Origin: Betaproteobacteria bacterium
GTDB lineage: Bacteria > Pseudomonadota > Gammaproteobacteria > Burkholderiales > SG8-41
Assembly: GCA_021732805.1 (NCBI GenBank)
Contig: JAKFUJ010000383.1
Location: forward strand, 1 to 6,314
DNA length: 6,314 nucleotides
Direction: 5' to 3'
In this document: positions 1 to 6,136 of the stretch, one piece after another
How the letters are laid out: the number at the start of each line of letters is the position of its first letter
How positions within the stretch are numbered: the stretch's first letter is position 1
Program-made: the position numbers and the translations under genes
Notes under the pieces: generated by a model
What the model saw: only the letters and a program-made list of their open reading frames with translations
What the model was told of the DNA's origin: nothing
Databases searched by the model: none

Positions 1-1
1 C

Positions 2-1747
2 GACTGCATGGTGCCCAAGGAAGACGCGGAAAAGCTGGTGGCCAACCGCCGCCACAGCCGCAGCGACGTCCATCCGCTGGTGGTGGTCGCCGACCAGAAA
101 TGGAAAGACCCGAAAAATCCGCGCAAACTGCTCACGGTCGAAACACTGACGCAGTGGCTCGCCGACAAGGCGGGCCTGCCCTACCTGCACATCGACCCGT
201 TCAAGATCGACTTCACCGCTGTGACCAAGGTGATGTCGAGTGCTTATGCCGCGCGCTATAAGATCCTGCCGGTCAGTGTGACCACTCGCGAAGCCACCAT
301 CGCCACCGCCGAACCCTGGGTGCGCAGCTGGGAGGCCTCGCTGAAACAGGTGCTGCGCCTCGACATCAAGCGCGTCATCGCCAATCCGGTCGATATCCAA
401 GGTTATGTCGTCGAATTCTACAACCTGGCCAAATCGGTACAGGGCGCGACGACCAAGGACAAGGGCGCGGTTTCGGAAATCGCCAACTTCGAACAACTGG
501 TGCAGCTCGGACGCAGCGGCCAGCTCGACGCCAACGACCAGCATGTCGTGCATATCTGCGACTGGCTGTTCAATTACGCCTTTGAGCAGCGCGCCAGCGA
601 CATCCATCTCGAACCGCGGCGCGAAGCCGGCAATGTGCGTTTCCGCATCGACGGTGTGCTGCATCAGGTCTACCAGATTCCGACGCCGGTGATGGCGGCG
701 ATGACCTCGCGCATCAAGGTGCTCGGTCGCATGGACGTCGTTGAAAAACGCCGGCCGCAGGACGGGCGCCTGAAAACCGTGGCGCCCGACGGCGGCGAAG
801 TCGAACTGCGGCTGTCGACGATGCCCACCGCATTCGGCGAAAAAATGGTGATGCGGATTTTTGATCCCGAAAACCTGGTCAAGGATTACAGGGAACTGGG
901 ATTCTCGGATGAGGAGGAAAAAAAGTGGGGCCAGATCTCCGGCAAACCGCACGGCATCATCCTCGTCACCGGCCCCACCGGTTCCGGCAAAACCACCACG
1001 CTGTATTCGACACTGAAACAGCTCGCCGCCCCCGAAGTCAATGTGTGCTCGGTTGAAGACCCGATTGAAATGGTTGAACCGAGCTTCAACCAGATGCAGG
1101 TGCAAGCGAACATCGGCGTCGACTTCGCGTCCGGCATCCGCACCCTGATGCGCCAGGACCCGGACATCATCATGGTCGGCGAAATTCGTGATCTCGAAAC
1201 CGCCGAGATGGCGATCCAGGCCGCATTGACCGGCCATCTGGTGTTGTCCACGCTGCATACCAACGATGCACCCGCCGCGGTCAGCCGCCTGCTCGATCTG
1301 GGTGTGCCGCCCTACCTGCTGCAATCCACCCTGCTCGGCGTGATGGCGCAGCGGCTGGTGCGCACGCTGTGTCCGCACTGCAAGGAAAAACACGATTACA
1401 ACGACGCGGTATGGGACAGCCTGGTCACGCCGTGGAAAGCCGCCAACCCGCGCGGCCAGACCTACATCAACAAGGGCTGCCTCGAATGCCGGATGACCGG
1501 CTACATGGGGCGTATCGGCATTTACGAAATGATGATCATGTCACCGGCACTGCGCGAGCGCGTGGTCGCCGCTGCCGATCTCGAATCGATGCGTGAAGCC
1601 GCCTTCAAGGACGGCATGAAGCCGCTGCGCATCAGCGGCGCGATGAAAATCGCCGCCGGCGTCACCACCATTGACGAAATCATGAAAGTCGCACCACCCC
1701 CCGGCGGCGACCGCCGCCAGTACGACGCCGACCGGCCGCGCGGCTAG
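2..1747 (+). CDS. GspE/PulE-family type II secretion / type IV pilus assembly ATPase (5' end probably cut off)
   Basis: Cytoplasmic hexameric ATPase of the type II secretion/type IV pilus superfamily, which powers assembly of a (pseudo)pilus at the inner membrane. Residues are counted from the ATG at 8. An N-terminal GspE/MshEN-like domain spans about 43-145. The ASDIHLEP signature is at 196-203, Walker A GPTGSGKTT at 322-330, the Asp box SVEDPIE at 348-354, Walker B ending IIMVGEIRD at 387-395, and the His box TGHLVLSTLHTND at 408-420. A zinc-type tetracysteine pair, CPHC (455-458) and CLEC (491-494), is characteristic of GspE/PilB and argues against a PilT retraction motor. All catalytic motifs are intact. 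The frame is open to the left edge (Asp-Cys precede the first Met) and no ribosome binding site is visible, so the real start is probably upstream. After the family's usual end (TTIDEIMKV) there is a Pro/Gly/Arg-rich tail of about 18 residues. No other secretion gene is in view, so I cannot say whether it serves a T2SS, a pilus or another system. Confidence 0.93.
   Translation, partial: DCMVPKEDAEKLVANRRHSRSDVHPLVVVADQKWKDPKNPRKLLTVETLTQWLADKAGLPYLHIDPFKIDFTAVTKVMSSAYAARYKILPVSVTTREATIATAEPWVRSWEASLKQVLRLDIKRVIANPVDIQGYVVEFYNLAKSVQGATTKDKGAVSEIANFEQLVQLGRSGQLDANDQHVVHICDWLFNYAFEQRASDIHLEPRREAGNVRFRIDGVLHQVYQIPTPVMAAMTSRIKVLGRMDVVEKRRPQDGRLKTVAPDGGEVELRLSTMPTAFGEKMVMRIFDPENLVKDYRELGFSDEEEKKWGQISGKPHGIILVTGPTGSGKTTTLYSTLKQLAAPEVNVCSVEDPIEMVEPSFNQMQVQANIGVDFASGIRTLMRQDPDIIMVGEIRDLETAEMAIQAALTGHLVLSTLHTNDAPAAVSRLLDLGVPPYLLQSTLLGVMAQRLVRTLCPHCKEKHDYNDAVWDSLVTPWKAANPRGQTYINKGCLECRMTGYMGRIGIYEMMIMSPALRERVVAAADLESMREAAFKDGMKPLRISGAMKIAAGVTTIDEIMKVAPPPGGDRRQYDADRPRG
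1744..1747. other. Shared CTAG stop of two convergent genes
   Basis: The palindrome CTAG gives TAG to the plus-strand ATPase (1745-1747) and TAG to the minus-strand dehydrogenase (1746-1744). The two coding regions overlap by four bases and leave no room for an intergenic terminator. Confidence 0.9.
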
Positions 1748-2793
1748 AGCGGCAGCAAGTTCTCCAGTCCCGTTTCGCCGGCAATGCGCTTCAGGTCGGC
1801 AACGGTGTCATCCGGATACTGTATCCCCTGACTGCGGTTGCGTGCGTCGTTGCGCGCCTCCATCTCTCCCGGATAAAACACCTCATCAAAACCTTCGGCC
1901 AGCGGCACTGACTTGATCTCGGCAACAAACGCTTCCATGCGTGTGTTAAAAGCGGCCAGCGGCTGCATCGCGGCGATGTTGATCGCAATAAAAAAGTGGC
2001 CGCAATTGCTTTTCTCCGCAGTTTTGTACGGGCTGTGCACCGCCGACAAAAACCCGCTGCCGGTCAGCACACCCGACATCATGTCGACCATCGCCGCAAT
2101 CGCATAACCCTTGTGTTCCGCCATCGGCAGGATGATGCCGTCGATGGCCGCCTGCGGATCGGTGGTCGGCACGCCATTGGCGTCGATCGCCCAGCCGGGC
2201 GGGATTTTCTGGCGCTTGTTGCGCGCGAGGTAAATCTTGCCGCGGGCGACACCGGTATTCGCCATGTCCACCACAAACGGCGCGTGTTTGCCCGCCGGCG
2301 CCGCGATCGACCATGGATTGGTGCCGACGATTTTCTTGCGCCCGCCCCACGGCGCCATCGCCGGCCCGCCGTTGGACGTCAGCATCATCACGCAGCCTGC
2401 CCTTGCCCCCATCAGCGTGTAATACATGCAGGTGCCGAAATGGTTGGACATGCGCACACCGACCGCACCGATGCCGTGAGCCTTGGCACGTTTGATGACC
2501 TCTTCAGCCGCCCGTTTGGCCAGCACATGGCCGACACCGTCGTGACCGTCGATCACCGCCAGCGCACCGCCATCGACAACAAACTCCGGCTGCGTCACCG
2601 GATGCATCACCTTGTTGCGCAGGCGGTCGAGATACCAGCCCAGTCTGAGCACGCCGTGCGACTGGTGCCCCCACAAGTCGGCCTGCACCAGCGTGTCGGC
2701 AATCAGCCGTGCATCCCGCTCAGGTACTCCTTGCGTCTCGTAAACCGCAGTGGCGAACTCGAGCATTTTCCGTGCATCGACGGGATTGGACAT
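1744..2793 (-). CDS. Ldh2/MDH-family NAD(P)-dependent 2-hydroxyacid (malate/L-lactate-type) dehydrogenase
   Basis: A 349-residue protein of the malate/L-lactate dehydrogenase family that also includes ureidoglycolate (AllD), sulfolactate (ComC) and Δ1-piperideine-2-carboxylate reductases. These are cytoplasmic oxidoreductases that interconvert 2-hydroxy and 2-keto acids with NAD(P). Visible family blocks are GHQSHGVLRL (42-51, the Ser-His pair of the substrate site), SNHFG (116-120, whose His118 is the probable catalytic histidine), APWGG and GTNPWSIAAP (147-166), DMANTGVARGKI (176-187), GWAIDANGVPTTDP (200-213), AEHKGYAIAAMVDMMSG (225-241) and YPGEMEAR (307-314). Length and motif order match the family. 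The ATG start at 2793 is preceded by a weak purine stretch (AGAAAG). The substrate cannot be read from sequence, so I give no symbol. It lies 50 bases downstream of the GNAT gene in the same direction. Its stop shares a CTAG with the convergent ATPase gene. Confidence 0.9.
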   Translation of the reverse strand: MSNPVDARKMLEFATAVYETQGVPERDARLIADTLVQADLWGHQSHGVLRLGWYLDRLRNKVMHPVTQPEFVVDGGALAVIDGHDGVGHVLAKRAAEEVIKRAKAHGIGAVGVRMSNHFGTCMYYTLMGARAGCVMMLTSNGGPAMAPWGGRKKIVGTNPWSIAAPAGKHAPFVVDMANTGVARGKIYLARNKRQKIPPGWAIDANGVPTTDPQAAIDGIILPMAEHKGYAIAAMVDMMSGVLTGSGFLSAVHSPYKTAEKSNCGHFFIAINIAAMQPLAAFNTRMEAFVAEIKSVPLAEGFDEVFYPGEMEARNDARNRSQGIQYPDDTVADLKRIAGETGLENLLPL

Positions 2794-2809
2794 GGCGCAG
2801 GGCTTTCTG

Positions 2810-2829
2810 TTTTTTATGGCGATAAAAAA
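2810..2829. repeat. Perfect A/T-rich inverted repeat between the GNAT and dehydrogenase genes
   Basis: Two perfect 8-base arms, TTTTTTAT at 2810-2817 and ATAAAAAA at 2822-2829, flank a GGCG centre (2818-2821). It occupies the middle of the 50-base gap upstream of the dehydrogenase start and is strikingly A/T-rich against the GC-rich surroundings. It might be an operator, part of a promoter, or a weak terminator-like hairpin. The stem has no G:C pairs, so it is not a classical intrinsic terminator. I see no convincing -35/-10 pair around it. The symmetry is seen directly; the function is inferred. Confidence 0.5.
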
Positions 2830-2843
2830 TATGGAGCAGCAGC

Positions 2844-3308
2844 TTACAACACCAGTTCCAGACAGGTGCTGTTGATCGGTGTATTGTCGTAATATGCTTT
2901 ACAACGCACAAAACCAAGGTTGTAATACAGCCGCATCGCCCCGACCATTTGCGGCAGCGTATCGAGCACCATGCGCGCGTAACCTGCGCTGCGTGCAAAG
3001 GCGATGGCCTGCTCCGCCAGCACGCGTCCGTTGCCGTTGCCGCGACAACATTCGCGCAGATACAGGCGCTTCATTTCGCAGCGCCCGGCATCCAGCGGCC
3101 GTACGCCGACGCAACCCGCAACCGCCCCTGCCACACGCCCCAGCAGCAACGTGCCCGCCGGCGGCGCATAGGCGCCGGGCAGTCCTTCGAGTTCAGACTC
3201 AAAATCCTGAAAACAAAGATTGAAGTTCAGCGATCCCGAATATTCAAGAAAGAGATCGCGCAGCGCATCAAGATCGGGACCGGGTTGCGTGACTGTGGTG
3301 ATTTCCAT
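2844..3308 (-). CDS. GNAT-family N-acetyltransferase
   Basis: A 154-residue single-domain Gcn5-related acetyltransferase that would transfer an acetyl group from acetyl-CoA to an amine; the substrate is unknown. The β4 strand region CEMKRLYLR (77-85) runs into motif A, RGNGNG (89-94), which satisfies the R/Q-x-x-G-x-G/A pyrophosphate-binding consensus. Motif B, with the usual tyrosines and Leu-Gly-Phe, is LYYNLGF (127-133). The C-terminal end (YYDNTP then LELVL) fits a common bacterial GNAT subgroup. It has seven cysteines (32, 66, 77, 87, 88, 136, 149), many for a small cytoplasmic enzyme. Its ATG comes one base after the VWA gene's TGA, and there is no clear Shine-Dalgarno sequence, so translation probably depends on coupling to the VWA gene. 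Acetylation of a product or partner of the MoxR/VWA system is possible but unsupported by sequence. Confidence 0.88.
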   Translation of the reverse strand: MEITTVTQPGPDLDALRDLFLEYSGSLNFNLCFQDFESELEGLPGAYAPPAGTLLLGRVAGAVAGCVGVRPLDAGRCEMKRLYLRECCRGNGNGRVLAEQAIAFARSAGYARMVLDTLPQMVGAMRLYYNLGFVRCKAYYDNTPINSTCLELVL

Positions 3309-3309
3309 T

Positions 3310-4491
3310 TCAATGCGAACGCGTCAGCACCCGCATGCCGCGATCCAGGCCGTCAATGGTCAGCGGGAACATGCGGTCGCTCATCAACTGGCGGGTGATG
3401 GCAATCGACTCGTGGTAATTCCATACCGCTTCCGGCTGCGGATTGAGCCAGATCGCCTGTGAATAGACCTGCAGCGCGCGCTGCAGCCACACCGCGCCCG
3501 CCTCTGCGTTGCTGTGCTCAACGCTGCCGCCGGGATAGGTGATTTCGTACGGGCTCATCGTCGCATCACCGACAAAAATCACCTTATAATCATGAGGATA
3601 TGTGTGCAATACATCCCAGGTCGCCATGCGCTCGGTGGCGCGGCGGCGGTTGTCTTTCCACACCCGCTCATACAGGAAATTGTGGAAATAAAAATATTCG
3701 AGATGCTTGAATTCGGTGCGCGTCGCTGAAAACAGTTGTTCACAGACGCGGATGTGATCATCCATCGAACCGCCGATATCAAAAAACAGCAACACCTTCA
3801 CCGCGTTGTGCCGCTCCGGCACCATTTTCAGATCCAGCCAGCCGGCGTTTTTGGCGGTAGAACGGATGGTGTCCTCCATGTCCAGTTCTTCCGGCGCACC
3901 GGTGCGCGCAAACTTGCGCAGCTTGCGCAATGCCACCTTGATGTTGCGCGTGCCCAGCTCGACGGTGTCGTCGAGGTTCCTGAACTCGCGCTGATCCCAC
4001 ACCTTCACCGCGCGGCGGTTGCGCGATTCATGCTGGCCGATGCGGATGCCTTCCGGGTTGTAACCGTAGGCGCCGAACGGGCTGGTGCCTCCCGTGCCTA
4101 TCCATTTGCTGCCGCCCTGATGCCGGCCCTTCTGTTCCTCAAGCCGCTTTTTGAGCGTCTCCATCAGCTTTTCCCAGCCGCCCAGCGACTGAATCAACTT
4201 CTTTTCTTCTTCAGTCAGGTTTTTCTCGACCAGCTTGCGCAGCCAGTCCTCGGGGATCACCGCTGCCGCCGCATCGATGCCAACCACACCTTTGAAATAA
4301 GCGGCGAATACCAGGTCATAACGGTCAAAAAATTTCTCGTCCTTGACCAGACAGGTACGGGCGAGGTGGTAAAAATCCCCGACACTGCCGAACACCACTT
4401 GCTTCTGCAACGCCTCGATCAGCATCAGGAATTCCTTGATCGACACCGGCACGCCGCCCTGCTTCAGTTTCAGGAAAAATTCGATCAGCAT
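3310..4491 (-). CDS. CoxE-like von Willebrand factor A (VWA) domain protein, probable partner of the MoxR ATPase
   Basis: A 393-residue cytoplasmic protein with no signal peptide or membrane segment, of the CoxE-like VWA family (as I recall, COG3825). Such proteins usually pair with a MoxR AAA+ ATPase and act as substrate or metal-site adaptors in protein maturation or remodelling. The N-terminal part is helical. A charged segment (about 93-123, EEEKKLIQS to KKRLEEQKG) is followed by a conserved Gly/aromatic-rich block (128-152, SKWIGTGG to YGYNPEGIRIG). The VWA domain runs from about 230 to the end. Its metal site (MIDAS) is DIGGS at 238-242 rather than the canonical DxSxS, and a later acidic motif is VGDATMSP (308-315). 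I place the start at the ATG at 4491: it gives the MLIEFFLKLKQ beginning usual in this family, sits 4 bases after a GGAGG, and overlaps the cyclase stop as TAATG. An in-frame ATG at 4521 would add ten atypical residues. Confidence 0.9.
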   Translation of the reverse strand: MLIEFFLKLKQGGVPVSIKEFLMLIEALQKQVVFGSVGDFYHLARTCLVKDEKFFDRYDLVFAAYFKGVVGIDAAAAVIPEDWLRKLVEKNLTEEEKKLIQSLGGWEKLMETLKKRLEEQKGRHQGGSKWIGTGGTSPFGAYGYNPEGIRIGQHESRNRRAVKVWDQREFRNLDDTVELGTRNIKVALRKLRKFARTGAPEELDMEDTIRSTAKNAGWLDLKMVPERHNAVKVLLFFDIGGSMDDHIRVCEQLFSATRTEFKHLEYFYFHNFLYERVWKDNRRRATERMATWDVLHTYPHDYKVIFVGDATMSPYEITYPGGSVEHSNAEAGAVWLQRALQVYSQAIWLNPQPEAVWNYHESIAITRQLMSDRMFPLTIDGLDRGMRVLTRSH

Positions 4492-6107
4492 TACGCCTCC
4501 GGCGCCGGTGCGTCCGGGCACACGCGATTGCGACCTTCGCTTTTCGCCCGGTACAACGCGTCATCGGCCGCGCGCAGCAACGCGGTTGACGAAACACCGA
4601 CGACGGGCCAAACCGCCACTCCCGCGGAAAACGTGTTGTTCAGCAGCAGTCCGCCAAACGACACCGGCATCTTCGAAAAACTTTCCCGCCAGACCTCGGT
4701 CCGCTGCAATGCGCCTTCCAGCGGCGTGTGCGGCATCAGGATCACAAACTCCTCACCACCCCAGCGACATACGATATCGCTGGCACGGCTGTTTTCGGTC
4801 AGATACCTGGCCAGTGCCTGCAGCACCGCGTCACCCGCCTGGTGACCGTGGTTGTCGTTCAATACCTTGAATCGATCGATGTCGATCATCACCAGACTCA
4901 CCGGATAATTGTTCTGGCGTCGCGCCAGCGCCAGTTCCCGCTGCAGCGCCTCGTCGAAATATCGCCGGTTGTAGAGTCCCGTCAGGCTGTCGCGCAGGGC
5001 CTGCCTGACCAGTTGCGCCTGCAGTGCCTGGATATCATCAAGCTGGTTGCGCAGACGGCGGTTGAACGTCATCTGCCGAACGGCCACCACCCCGCCCAGC
5101 AAAGCCGCCGCCAGTGCGGCTGCGATGCCACGGTAAAACCAGGCCAGATCGCGCGGCGCGGCGCTGTCGAAGATGAATCCGTCCAGATCATGCTGCGCCG
5201 GCAGCATGCCGAATTCGGCATACACCGCAGCGATGGCGCTCCAGCGCCCGGGATGGATATGTCCGATCTCGATCAGCTGCAATTGCATCAGGCGGCGCAT
5301 CTCCGCCGCCTCGAACAGCAGATGCTCCCGGCTGTGCCGTTTGCCGTAACGCGCGATGATGAGATCGGCAATCTCTTCCGGATGCTCCATCGCATACTTC
5401 CAGCCGCGCAGGCTGGCGTCGCGGAATGCCGCAACCCGCCGCGCATCTTTCTTCAATGCTCTTTCCGACGTAAACAGCGCATCGCCATAAAAATCAATGC
5501 CGCCGGAACGCGGCGAGAAAACATTATGGGCAAAACGCATCTGGTTCAGCATGAACGGCTCGTCGGTCGAATACCCCGATAGCCCATCCACCCGCCCCTT
5601 GACCAGATCTTCGCTGGAAAAACTGTGCGGCACCTGAATGATGCGATCACGCGACACACCCTGCCCCTGCAGATAAGCATACAGCTCCGCTTCCTGCGGC
5701 AGCAGCATGACGCGTTTGCCGACGATATCCTGCACCATCTTGACGTCGCTTCCGGTCAACAACACCAAGGGCGAATGCTGCAGGATGACCGCAAGCACCA
5801 CCACCGGTTTGCCCATACCGCGATGCAGCGCCAGTTCTGATGCGCCTATGCCGAAATCGGCGCTGCCGTCGAGCACGCTGACCACCGGATCGCGCCCCTC
5901 CTGCGCCTCGCGGATATCCACTGCAATGCCTGCTTCGCGGTAATAACCCTTTTCTGCCGCTGCGTAATAACCGGCAAACTGGAACTGGTGCTTCCACTTG
6001 AGCTGTAGCACGACCGGTTCGAGCACACGACCGTTTTGCGCATGCACCGCCGCAGACAACAATAGCAGCGCAGCGCACGCAAACAGGCCCTTGCTGAAAA
6101 AACGCAT
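4491..6107 (-). CDS. Membrane diguanylate cyclase with periplasmic NMT1/THI5-like ligand-binding domain
   Basis: A 538-residue predicted sensor enzyme that makes c-di-GMP from two GTP. A signal peptide (MRFFSK, then a hydrophobic stretch ending VHA at about 23) leads to an NMT1/THI5-like solute-binding fold (about 31-255), recognised by LQLKWKHQFQFAGYYAAAEKGYY and the ADFGIG region. A helical segment (to about 318), one transmembrane helix (323-343) and a short coiled-coil-like linker (347-373) follow. The GGDEF domain (about 373-532) begins DSLTGLYNRRYF and has DIDRFKVLND (409-418) and HGHQAGD (420-426). The active-site loop is GGEEF (450-454), a catalytically competent variant. An inhibitory RxxD site (RASD, 441-444) lies five residues before it, so product inhibition is expected. 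The ligand should bind outside the inner membrane and control the cytoplasmic cyclase. The ATG at 6107 gives a canonical signal peptide; TTG codons at 6119 and 6116 are alternatives. It is flanked by MoxR and VWA genes in one tight run. Confidence 0.92.
   Translation of the reverse strand: MRFFSKGLFACAALLLLSAAVHAQNGRVLEPVVLQLKWKHQFQFAGYYAAAEKGYYREAGIAVDIREAQEGRDPVVSVLDGSADFGIGASELALHRGMGKPVVVLAVILQHSPLVLLTGSDVKMVQDIVGKRVMLLPQEAELYAYLQGQGVSRDRIIQVPHSFSSEDLVKGRVDGLSGYSTDEPFMLNQMRFAHNVFSPRSGGIDFYGDALFTSERALKKDARRVAAFRDASLRGWKYAMEHPEEIADLIIARYGKRHSREHLLFEAAEMRRLMQLQLIEIGHIHPGRWSAIAAVYAEFGMLPAQHDLDGFIFDSAAPRDLAWFYRGIAAALAAALLGGVVAVRQMTFNRRLRNQLDDIQALQAQLVRQALRDSLTGLYNRRYFDEALQRELALARRQNNYPVSLVMIDIDRFKVLNDNHGHQAGDAVLQALARYLTENSRASDIVCRWGGEEFVILMPHTPLEGALQRTEVWRESFSKMPVSFGGLLLNNTFSAGVAVWPVVGVSSTALLRAADDALYRAKSEGRNRVCPDAPAPEA
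4496..4500 (-). promoter_or_regulatory. Strong Shine-Dalgarno (GGAGG) for the VWA gene
   Basis: On the minus strand GGAGG is followed by CGTA and then the ATG at 4491-4489. It lies inside the last codons of the cyclase gene. It is the clearest ribosome binding site in the window and decides the VWA start in favour of 4491 over the upstream in-frame ATG at 4521. The four-base spacer is slightly short but workable. With the TAATG overlap it points to coupled translation of the cyclase and VWA genes. Confidence 0.75.
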
Positions 6108-6119
6108 GATCGGCAACAA

Positions 6120-6136
6120 GCTGAAGAAACCTCAGC
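6120..6136 (-). other. Short inverted repeat over the MoxR stop and cyclase leader
   Basis: Read on the minus strand, arms GCTGA (6136-6132) and TCAGC (6124-6120) enclose a 7-base loop; an extra G-T wobble pair could extend the stem. The 5' arm includes the MoxR TGA stop and abuts GAGG, the only Shine-Dalgarno-like bases ahead of the cyclase. A ribosome finishing MoxR would melt it, so it could couple cyclase translation to MoxR. The stem is short and may be chance. Confidence 0.25.

Noticed and set aside
886..1263. Minus-strand reading frame (125 codons) opposite the ATPase Walker region
   Set aside because: It is a complementary-strand shadow of highly conserved ATPase motifs with no family resemblance of its own.
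1703..1718. GGCGGC/GCCGCC hairpin near the end of the GspE-type gene as a terminator
   Set aside because: The 6-base stem is inside the coding region, has no T-run on either strand, and such short GC repeats are common in GC-rich coding sequence.
2794..2843. Promoter for the dehydrogenase (TTGTAA as -35 with an A/T-rich -10)
   Set aside because: The best pairings have poor -10 matches or wrong spacing, so I do not call a promoter even though the gap is a reasonable place for one.
1996..2892. Long plus-strand reading frame (298 codons) opposite the dehydrogenase
   Set aside because: It is antisense to a gene with clear Ldh2-family motifs. Its product is His/Arg-rich with no recognisable domain, as expected for a shadow frame in GC-rich DNA.
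4492..4521. Ten-residue N-terminal extension of the VWA protein from the ATG at 4521
   Set aside because: The ATG at 4491 has a GGAGG ribosome site and gives the family's usual N-terminus. The extension would lie wholly inside the cyclase gene.
3736..4845. Plus-strand reading frame (369 codons) opposite the VWA and cyclase genes
   Set aside because: It crosses the boundary of two genuine minus-strand genes, has no recognisable motif, and reflects lack of stops on the complementary strand.
4728..5582. Plus-strand reading frame (284 codons) opposite the diguanylate cyclase
   Set aside because: It is antisense to the conserved GGDEF and binding domains and its composition (Gln/His/Arg-rich) is unlike a folded protein.
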